A stretch of DNA of 28,380 nucleotides. Origin: Villigracilis sp900696595 (GTDB taxonomy: Bacteria; Chloroflexota; Anaerolineae; Anaerolineales; Villigracilaceae). The first letter of the stretch is position 1. Every line of letters begins with the position of its first letter. Location: NCBI GenBank assembly GCA_030263615.1, contig SZPH01000042.1, forward strand, positions 1 to 28,380. The letters are read 5' to 3'. The notes under the pieces were generated by a model. The model was not told the origin of the DNA and did no database searches. It saw only the letters and a program-made list of their open reading frames with translations. A program made the translations under genes and the position numbers. Of the stretch, positions 14,751-20,381 are shown one piece after another.

Positions 14751-15566
14751 TTATGGAGTTTTCGTCGCCGCCGGAGCGTTGATCGGCGTGAATGTGGCGG
14801 TCGGCATGAGCGTGCCGGGACCCGGCGTGACGGGCGTGCTGGTCGGCGGGAGCGTGGCGGTCGGCGTGACCAGGTTGACCGGGATGATGAGAATCTGACC
14901 TACAAAGAGAGCATTCGGGTCGGTAAGATTGTTCTCCTCCAGGATGGCTTCGATGGTGCTGTTAAATATGTTTGCAATCGCGCCGAGCGAATCCCCGGAC
15001 TGCACGATGTACTCAAGTTTTGTGCCTTTGGGCAGGTTGGGCGGAATGGGCGTGGCGGTGGGCAACTGCATGTCCGGGTTGGGGAGCAGGATGACCTGCC
15101 CGGGGATGACGATCTGGGTAGTCGGGTCTATGCCGGTGGGCGCCTGCGCAGGATCGGTTGGAGGAGTATACGGATTCAACAGAAGAATAAGCGGAATCGC
15201 ATCGTCGCCCAAGTTGAATTTCTCCGCGATGAGCGCCAGGGAGTCGCCAGCCTCGACGGTGTAGGTGAAAGGCGCGGAGAATGTCGGCGTAGGCGTGACG
15301 GTCGGCGTCGTTGTCTCGGTGGAGGTTGTTGTCGGCGAGTTGGTGGGCGTCGGCGTGAATGTGATCGTGGGCGTGGGGGTGTCGGTTGCCAACAGAAGAT
15401 TGATGGGTTTGCCCGGTTGCGAAAGCCAATAATACAGCATGGCAAGACCTCCCAGCACGAGGAGGGCGGCGGCGATAGTGATGATGTTTTGCCTGCCGCG
15501 GTTGCGCCTGCGGTACGAACCGATGACGCCGGAGGGCGGGAGGGAAGTGGGCGGTTTCAAAGTCAT
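14751..15566 (-). CDS. Membrane-anchored protein with two LysM domains
   Basis: A 271-residue protein. A basic N-terminus (RRRNRGRQN) precedes one membrane helix (about residues 28-50), so the rest faces outside. A Pro/Thr-rich linker follows, then two LysM peptidoglycan-binding modules: YTVEAGDSLALIAEKFN...GQVILLP and YIVQSGDSLGAIANIFN...GQILIIP. A second Pro/Thr tail ends the protein. The two-LysM, T/P-linker form is common in Anaerolineae surface proteins. No catalytic domain is present, so it is a wall-binding or structural protein. AGGATG before the ATG is the ribosome binding site. A TAGAAT box upstream near 15626 may be its -10. Confidence 0.9.
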   Translation of the reverse strand: MTLKPPTSLPPSGVIGSYRRRNRGRQNIITIAAALLVLGGLAMLYYWLSQPGKPINLLLATDTPTPTITFTPTPTNSPTTTSTETTTPTVTPTPTFSAPFTYTVEAGDSLALIAEKFNLGDDAIPLILLLNPYTPPTDPAQAPTGIDPTTQIVIPGQVILLPNPDMQLPTATPIPPNLPKGTKLEYIVQSGDSLGAIANIFNSTIEAILEENNLTDPNALFVGQILIIPVNLVTPTATLPPTSTPVTPGPGTLMPTATFTPINAPAATKTP

Positions 15567-15659
15567 TCGATCATCCTTTTGCGCTGCGTCTTAATGTTGT
15601 CCGACCGATGGAAGCGCAAAATAATTCTACCTGAAAAAACGATTTGAGTGAGAAGCGTT

Positions 15660-16124
15660 TTACCTCCCTTTTTCGAGGATGCCGTGAATTTCCTCGGCGT
15701 GTTCCCTCTCATGCTCGTAGAAAATTGCCAGCATCTCCGCCACGTTTCCGCCGCCGCCCCAGGGAAAGGGAAAGACCGCGGTCATTTTTTCATCCGGAAC
15801 TTCACGAATCAATTTTTTCATCGCTTCACGGGACGCCTCCCATTCGCGCAGGCTGTGTTCATAGGAAAGCGCCTGGCGTGTGGCGACAGTCTCCTCGTTG
15901 TAGAGGTTGATGCCGCGCACCGAGGGCATATCTTCCGATACGCCGTTGATGAGGGCTTTCAGGATCAATATGACCGCATCGTCCCAGCCCGAGATGTGAT
16001 CCAGCACTTCTTTCATCGTCCAGCGCGGATAAATCGTCTGGCGCAAGTCCGCCTGGGCGACGACTGCGCGCATCCGCTCGCGGGATTTATCGAATTCGAC
16101 AATGATACGTTCGCGTTCGTTCAT
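15660..16124 (-). CDS. DinB-like four-helix protein (ClbS/DfsB-type)
   Basis: A 154-residue protein of the DinB/YfiT superfamily. The pattern WTMKEVLDHISGWDD near residues 35-50 and the C-terminal HEREHAEEI supply the His residues that bind a metal in this fold. Family members include thiol transferases and colibactin self-resistance proteins. No specific reaction can be inferred here. The ATG at 16124 was chosen because GGAGGAC lies just upstream; a longer form starting at 16151 would bury this site. The gene follows the hydroxyacyl-CoA dehydrogenase by 63 nt on the same strand. Confidence 0.85.
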   Translation of the reverse strand: MNERERIIVEFDKSRERMRAVVAQADLRQTIYPRWTMKEVLDHISGWDDAVILILKALINGVSEDMPSVRGINLYNEETVATRQALSYEHSLREWEASREAMKKLIREVPDEKMTAVFPFPWGGGGNVAEMLAIFYEHEREHAEEIHGILEKGR

Positions 16125-16187
16125 TTTGTCCTCCGTTGAAGTGAAAGTCAAACATTCGCGTCTTCCGTCCGATCCGCGCGCAGATTC

Positions 16188-17033
16188 TTAATAGGTGTAA
16201 AACCCTCTGCCCGTCTTCCTTCCCAGATAGCCCGCGTCCACCATCTTGCGCAACAACGGCGCGGGGCGGTATTTGTCCTCGCCCAGATCGCGCTGCAAAA
16301 CTTCCATCACGAACAACACGACATCCAGTCCGATCAGGTCCGCCAGCGTGAGCGGGCCCATCGGATGATTCATGCCGAGTTTCATCACCGCGTCAATCGC
16401 TTCGGGCGTGCCGACGTTTTCCTGCAAGGCAAACACCGCTTCGTTGATCATCGGGCACAAAATGCGATTCGAGATGAAGCCGGGCGAGTCGTTCGCCGTC
16501 CACGCTTCCTTGCCCAGCGCTTTGCACAATTCCAGCGTCGCGTTCAGCGTTGCGTCGTCGGTGGCAAGCCCTTTGATGACCTCCACCAGTTTCATCAGCG
16601 GCACGGGATTCATGAAGTGCATCCCGATCACTTTTTCCGGTCGCTTTGTGGCGGCGGCGATCTTCGTAATGGAGATGGACGACGTGTTACTCGCCAGAAT
16701 CACCCCTTCGCGCGCGTTGGCGTCCATATCTTTGAATATTTTGAATTTCAACTCCGGATTTTCCGTCGCCGCTTCGATGACGAAATCCGCCTCCTTCATC
16801 GCCTCCATCGTGGACGTGAAGTGGATCCGGTCTGCGGACGCCTTTTGCTCCGCTGTCAGCGTTCCCTTCTCCGCAAGTTTCGTCGTGGATTTGGCGATCG
16901 CCGCTTTGGCTTTCTCCAGCGCGGCGGGTTGCAGATCCATGCAGGCGACTTGATAGCCGGATGTCGCCGTCACTTGAGCGATGCCGCTGCCCATCGTCCC
17001 GGCGCCGATGATGAAGATGTGTTTGACGCTCAT
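16188..17033 (-). CDS. hbd: 3-hydroxybutyryl-CoA dehydrogenase
   Basis: A 281-residue cytoplasmic NAD(P)-dependent dehydrogenase that interconverts acetoacetyl-CoA and 3-hydroxybutyryl-CoA in butyrate or fatty-acid metabolism. The N-terminal Rossmann domain has GAGTMGSG (10-17). The catalytic dyad region IGMHFMNPVPLMKLVEVI and the NDSPGFISNRIL hinge are intact, followed by the all-helical C-terminal domain (NHPMGPLTLADLIGLD). Length is standard for the short form. GGAGA is well placed before the ATG. It works with the thiolase encoded about 660 nt upstream on the same strand; the four-helix-bundle gene lies between the two. Confidence 0.95.
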   Translation of the reverse strand: MSVKHIFIIGAGTMGSGIAQVTATSGYQVACMDLQPAALEKAKAAIAKSTTKLAEKGTLTAEQKASADRIHFTSTMEAMKEADFVIEAATENPELKFKIFKDMDANAREGVILASNTSSISITKIAAATKRPEKVIGMHFMNPVPLMKLVEVIKGLATDDATLNATLELCKALGKEAWTANDSPGFISNRILCPMINEAVFALQENVGTPEAIDAVMKLGMNHPMGPLTLADLIGLDVVLFVMEVLQRDLGEDKYRPAPLLRKMVDAGYLGRKTGRGFYTY

Positions 17034-17051
17034 ATTGGTCTCCTGGTCTGT

Positions 17052-17091
17052 TAGTCGAAAGGTCTTATAGTCAGATGGTCAAAGGCTCAGC
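17052..17091. repeat. Degenerate octamer repeat between the IVP-type gene and hbd
   Basis: Five 8-bp units (TAGTCGAA, AGGTCTTA, TAGTCAGA, TGGTCAAA, GGCTCAGC) share the pattern NNGTC or NNCTC in register. The last contains the stop codon of the upstream gene (17087-17089, complement of TCA). Confidence 0.55.
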
Positions 17092-17455
17092 GTTTGGATT
17101 TGCGGAGGTAGGCAATGAAGGCATTGATGGATTTTTTTGTGATCGTCGCCATGTCGTAAACCTTTTGAAAGTCGTTTTGGTTGACGTATTTTCTGTCGAG
17201 CGCAAGATAGATTTCGGATTGCACTTCGCTGGCGGAGCGCCTTGAGTATTTCAAGAAGTGAATGAATTCAGCGTCCGAGCCGTCGTCGAACCCCTCCGCG
17301 ATGTTGTGCATGACCGAGCCCGCCGCGCCCTGAATTTGGTCGCGCAGTCGAAAATCTTTCCTGAACTTTTCCTGCCCGGTTAGGTCGTAAACCAGATTCG
17401 TCAATTCCCGCGCCTGTTGCCACGCTCGAATATCTTCAAACCTTTCGATTTTCAT
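17087..17455 (-). CDS. Four-helix-bundle protein of the 23S rRNA intervening-sequence family
   Basis: A 122-residue, wholly helical protein. FEDIRAWQQARELTNLVYDLT and FRLRDQIQGAAGSVMHNIAEG are family hallmarks, as is the SRRSASEVQSEIYLALD stretch. The family was first found inside 23S rRNA intervening sequences but often occurs alone. It is distantly related to the Avd accessory protein of diversity-generating retroelements. No reverse transcriptase or rRNA is near, so neither context applies. The ATG at 17455 has AAAGGAGG 4 nt upstream; the preceding GTG at 17458 would be too close. It sits between thiolase and hbd and is flanked on both sides by octamer repeats, which suggests insertion into that operon. 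Confidence 0.9.
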   Translation of the reverse strand: MKIERFEDIRAWQQARELTNLVYDLTGQEKFRKDFRLRDQIQGAAGSVMHNIAEGFDDGSDAEFIHFLKYSRRSASEVQSEIYLALDRKYVNQNDFQKVYDMATITKKSINAFIAYLRKSKR

Positions 17456-17491
17456 CACGCCTCCTTTTACCCTATTGTCTATCCGGCCATG

Positions 17492-17699
17492 CGACTACCC
17501 GACTACTCGACTACCCGACTACTCGACTACCCGACTACTCGACTACCCGACTACCCGACTACCCGACTACCCGACTACTCGACTACCCGACTACCCGACC
17601 ACCCGACTACCCGACTACCCGACTACCCGACTACCCGACTACCCGACCACCCGACTACCCGACTACCCGACTACCCGACCATCCGACCACCCGACTACT
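17492..17699. repeat. Octamer tandem repeat, 26 units of CGACTACC/CGACTACT
   Basis: 208 bp of 8-bp units in exact register, mostly CGACTACC and CGACTACT with a few CGACCACC and CGACCATC variants. The last unit contains the stop codon of the minus-strand thiolase (17695-17697). On the transcript it reads as TAGTCGGG repeats. The long open frames with YPTTRLPD-like repeats are products of this array, not genes. Confidence 0.97.
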
Positions 17700-18894
17700 C
17701 CACCTCCACAGCCATTGCCACCGCTTCGCCGCCGCCCAAACATAACGACGCAATGCCGCGTTTCAGCCCGCGCTCTTTCAGCGCATAAATGAGAGTGGTC
17801 AACACGCGCGCGCCGCTCGCCCCCAGCGGATGACCAAGCGCAATCGCGCCGCCGTTCACGTTGACCTTGTCCCAGTCCCAGCCGTCGTTGGCGAGGGCGT
17901 AACCGTCCGCGAGGACTTGCGCAGCAAAGGCTTCGTTGAGTTCGATCAGGTCAACGTCTTTCAATGTCCAGCCGATTTTTTTCAACAACTTTGGCATGGC
18001 GTGGGCGGGCGCGGCGAACAGATATTTCGGCTCCAGTGCGGCTTGAGCGTAGCCGACGATTTTTGCAATCGGCTTGATGCCTTTCTGTTCGGCGTACGCG
18101 CGCGAAGAAATTACCGCCGCCGCCGCGCCGTCGTTCATGGATGAGGCGTTGCCAGCCGTCACCTTGCCGTCCGCTTTGAAGACCGGTTTGAGTTTGGCGA
18201 GCGATTCCAGCGAAGCATCCTTGCGCGGGCCTTCGTCGGCGCTGATTGTGGTCGTTTCGCCTTTGCGCCCTGGAATTTGGACGGGAACAATTTCCGGCGT
18301 AAACCGCCCTTTTTCTTGAGCCTCCACAGCCTTGAGGTGGGAGCGAAGCGCGAATTCATCCATCGCCTCGCGGGTCACTTCGTATTCATCCGCGATGAAC
18401 TCGGCGGCGGCGCCCATCGCCCAATTCTCGAACGGGTCCCACAAACCGTCGTTGAGCAGGGCGTCGGTCATTTGCGCGTTGCCGAATTTGAGTTCGCCCA
18501 TGCGCCCGTTGACGAGATACGGCGCGCGGCTCATGGACTCGAATCCGCCCGCGATGAAAAGTTGCGCGTCGCCCGCGCGGATGGCTTGCGCCGACAGCAT
18601 GACCGCCTTCAAGCCGGAGCCGCAGACTTTGTTGAGCGTCGTCGCGCTGACAGTGTTCGGCACGCCGCCAAAGATCAGGGATTGCCGCGCGGGAGCCTGA
18701 CCCAACCCCGCCGCGACCACGTTGCCCATCAAGACTTCCTCCACATCGCTTGAGTCTATGCCCGCGCGTTTTACGGCTTCTTCAATTGCGATGGCGCCCA
18801 GTTTCGGCGCGGAGATTCCGCTTAATGCCCCTTGAAATTTTCCAATCGGCGTGCGCGCGGCGGAAAGGATGACCGCTTCGTTTTCTTTGTTCAT
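17695..18894 (-). CDS. Acetyl-CoA C-acetyltransferase (thiolase)
   Basis: A 399-residue biosynthetic-type thiolase that condenses two acetyl-CoA to acetoacetyl-CoA or runs the reverse cleavage. Catalytic residues are intact: acyl-accepting Cys91 (NKVCGSGLKA), His355 (ALGHPLGASG) and Cys385 (SLCLGGGEA). NEAFA is also present. Length is normal. A good AGGAG precedes the ATG. It begins 21 nt after the VapC toxin gene on the same strand, so it could be read from the toxin-antitoxin promoter. Its stop codon lies in the octamer array; the last two or three residues (EVE) may have been altered by it. It pairs functionally with hbd downstream. Confidence 0.95.
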   Translation of the reverse strand: MNKENEAVILSAARTPIGKFQGALSGISAPKLGAIAIEEAVKRAGIDSSDVEEVLMGNVVAAGLGQAPARQSLIFGGVPNTVSATTLNKVCGSGLKAVMLSAQAIRAGDAQLFIAGGFESMSRAPYLVNGRMGELKFGNAQMTDALLNDGLWDPFENWAMGAAAEFIADEYEVTREAMDEFALRSHLKAVEAQEKGRFTPEIVPVQIPGRKGETTTISADEGPRKDASLESLAKLKPVFKADGKVTAGNASSMNDGAAAAVISSRAYAEQKGIKPIAKIVGYAQAALEPKYLFAAPAHAMPKLLKKIGWTLKDVDLIELNEAFAAQVLADGYALANDGWDWDKVNVNGGAIALGHPLGASGARVLTTLIYALKERGLKRGIASLCLGGGEAVAMAVEVE

Positions 18895-18915
18895 TTGATT
18901 CTCCTGTGTGTGAGA

Positions 18916-19341
18916 TCAACGTCTTCGCCACGGATTGATGATTTCAACCCCGGTGTTTTCAAAGTCACTTTCATTACGAGTCACGATCGTCATGTTGTGC
19001 GTTAAGGCCGTGGCGGCGATCAGAGCGTCTATTGCGGGAAGAGTAACGCCGACTCCTTCAAGTTTTGCAGCCAACTCGCCCCAACGCATTAATACTCCTA
19101 TGTCGAGGGAAATGATATTTCCCTCGAATCGAATAAGCAATTCCTCTTCAAGCCAGGTTAGCAAATCCTGCTTGCGTCTGGATTTTGGCAATTTTTCGAT
19201 CCCCTTCGCAATTTCCCCGACGGTAATGACGCTGAGAAAAACGTCTTCGGGATCAAGTCCATCTACAAACTCGATCACATCTGAATTGGGCTGTTTCGAG
19301 ATTAGTTCCGATACGACACAGGTATCCAGGAGATATTTCAT
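18916..19341 (-). CDS. Type II toxin, VapC/FitB-like PIN-domain ribonuclease
   Basis: A 141-residue PIN domain. The acidic active site can be placed as Asp6 (LLDTCVVSE), Glu43 (TVGEIAKGI), Asp105 (PAIDALIAATA) and Asp126 (RNESDF). Such toxins cut RNA in a Mg-dependent manner and are blocked by the partner antitoxin. The start codon overlaps the antitoxin stop in ATGA, a typical toxin-antitoxin coupling. All catalytic residues appear intact, so the toxin should be active. Confidence 0.92.
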   Translation of the reverse strand: MKYLLDTCVVSELISKQPNSDVIEFVDGLDPEDVFLSVITVGEIAKGIEKLPKSRRKQDLLTWLEEELLIRFEGNIISLDIGVLMRWGELAAKLEGVGVTLPAIDALIAATALTHNMTIVTRNESDFENTGVEIINPWRRR

Positions 19342-19586
19342 AGTTCGATCCCCTTGCGCGGCAGGGATTTATCGCGCGTCAACTCGATGCCTGCCAACGG
19401 GGAACTCCTGAAGAATTCTGATAGTTTGCCTTGAGACTTTCGTAATTTCTCATACTCGGCGTATGAAATCACAACGACGGTTTTTTCGCCGTGTTTTGTA
19501 ATCAATTGCGGTCCCTGGTTTAGAGCGCGGGTAATGACTTCGCTGAGTTTATTTTTTGCGTCCTGGATCTGCCAAACAGCATTCAT
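19338..19586 (-). CDS. Type II antitoxin, Phd/YefM family
   Basis: An 82-residue antitoxin. The N-terminal Phd/YefM DNA-binding fold shows the family pattern WQIQDAKNKLSEVI, followed by ITKHGEKTVVVISYAEYEKL. The C-terminus is a flexible toxin-binding tail. It should neutralise the adjacent PIN toxin and repress the operon. I chose the ATG at 19586, with AGGAAG 6 nt upstream; an ATG at 19592 would overlap that site. A promoter and an inverted repeat lie just upstream. Confidence 0.92.
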   Translation of the reverse strand: MNAVWQIQDAKNKLSEVITRALNQGPQLITKHGEKTVVVISYAEYEKLRKSQGKLSEFFRSSPLAGIELTRDKSLPRKGIEL

Positions 19587-19603
19587 GAGCATCTTCCTTT
19601 CTG

Positions 19604-19618
19604 TCTAGTCTGGCTAGA
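19604..19618. promoter_or_regulatory. Candidate operator of the Phd/VapC operon
   Basis: TCTAG (19604-19608) and CTAGA (19614-19618) form a 5-bp inverted repeat with a 5-nt spacer. It lies at the predicted transcription start, directly after the -10 box, where an autorepressor would bind. Confidence 0.45.
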
Positions 19619-19647
19619 TTTTACTTTGTAGTTTGAGAATACGTCAA
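19618..19647 (-). promoter_or_regulatory. Promoter of the Phd/VapC operon
   Basis: On the minus strand TTGACG (19647-19642), an 18-bp spacer and TAAAAT (19623-19618). The leader to the antitoxin ATG is about 25 nt. Confidence 0.6.
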
Positions 19648-19667
19648 TCCTTGTTTCAGCTTAATAT

Positions 19668-19746
19668 GCGTCGCGCCAGAATAATGAGAAAAACTCACCC
19701 GTAAGATTCGCTTATTTGAGACAAGCCTACTCGTTTGGCGCGACGC
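19668..19746. repeat. 79-bp element bounded by perfect 11-bp inverted repeats
   Basis: GCGTCGCGCCA (19668-19678) and TGGCGCGACGC (19736-19746) are exact reverse complements separated by 57 bp. The element lies in the divergent gap between the antitoxin promoter and the hemoglobin gene. It could be a small non-autonomous mobile repeat or a long RNA or DNA hairpin. It is not a tRNA, as no T-loop or anticodon arm fits. Confidence 0.6.
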
Positions 19747-19771
19747 ACCCACGCAGCGGTAAAATTCTGTC

Positions 19772-20164
19772 ATGAGCGAAACCCAATCCCTTTACGAACT
19801 CCTCGGCGGCGAGACCGGCGTGCGCGCCCTCGTTGACCGTTTTTACGACCTGATGGATTCCGCGCCCGAAGCGAAGGACATCCGCGCGCTTCACGCCGCC
19901 AGCCTGAATCAATCGCGCGAGATACTGTTCATGTTTCTCTCCGGCTGGTCCGACGGACCGCAGTTATACATCGAAAAATTTGGCCACCCCCGTTTGCGCC
20001 AGCGTCACATGCCCTTTGCCATCGGCGAGCGCGAACGCGACCAGTGGTTGTGGTGCATGGATCGCGCGCTGGATGCGGGTAATTTCAACCCGACTGTGGT
20101 GGAGCGCTTGAAATTCCGTTTTGAAGAAGTGGCTGACTTTATGAAGAATCAAGGGGGCGGGTGA
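19772..20164 (+). CDS. Group II truncated hemoglobin
   Basis: A 130-residue heme protein of the trHbO class. The block GWSDGPQLYIEKFGHPRLRQRHMPFAIGERERDQWLWCM, residues about 58-96, is diagnostic in its parts: GHP, then LRxRH with proximal His79, PF, IG, and Trp92 at position G8. Tyr25 is the probable B10 residue. Family members bind oxygen and react with NO or peroxide; respiratory or nitrosative protection is the usual proposal. TAAAAT (19760-19765) ends 6 nt before the ATG and there is no Shine-Dalgarno, so the mRNA may be leaderless. The gene is alone on the plus strand. Confidence 0.95.
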   Translation: MSETQSLYELLGGETGVRALVDRFYDLMDSAPEAKDIRALHAASLNQSREILFMFLSGWSDGPQLYIEKFGHPRLRQRHMPFAIGERERDQWLWCMDRALDAGNFNPTVVERLKFRFEEVADFMKNQGGG

Positions 20165-20171
20165 CGCACAC

Positions 20172-20381
20172 TCAGCCGATATTCTTCAACGCCTCTCTCC
20201 TGTTCAACGGATGCAACTCCTTCGTCGCCTTCACGAACTTCTTCACCGGCGCGGGGTTCGTCCACGCATATTGGCGCAACGCCCAGTCATTTGCCTTGTT
20301 GATGAAGCGCTCGCCCAAGCCGAAGTCCGCATAACTTCTTGCCGCAAATCCAAATGTAAAAATGGCGCGCCTGCGGTTCAA
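20172..20381 (-). pseudogene. Remnant of a DNA alkylation repair (AlkD-like) gene
   Basis: A 69-codon open frame whose only start is a TTG overlapping the hydrolase stop. The C-terminal part matches the end of AlkD-type HEAT-repeat DNA glycosylases: FINKANDWALRQYAWTNP, followed by PVKKFVKA and then HPLNRREALKNIG. Complete members are more than 200 residues, so some three quarters are missing, including the DNA-binding helices. The first 20 or so residues do not fit the family. The identification rests on my recall of the family C-terminus; an unrelated small gene is less likely. Confidence 0.6.

Noticed and set aside
17492..17699. CRISPR array
   Set aside because: Units are 8 bp and contiguous, with no spacers and no cas genes.
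17417..17792. Repeat protein with YPTTRLPD units on the plus strand
   Set aside because: It is only the translation of the 8-bp array, which reads open in several frames; no start signal and overlaps the ends of two real genes.
19668..19746. tRNA-like element, because the ends could pair as an acceptor stem followed by ACC
   Set aside because: No T-loop TTCGA at the right place, no anticodon arm and no D arm; the stem is 11 bp, not 7.
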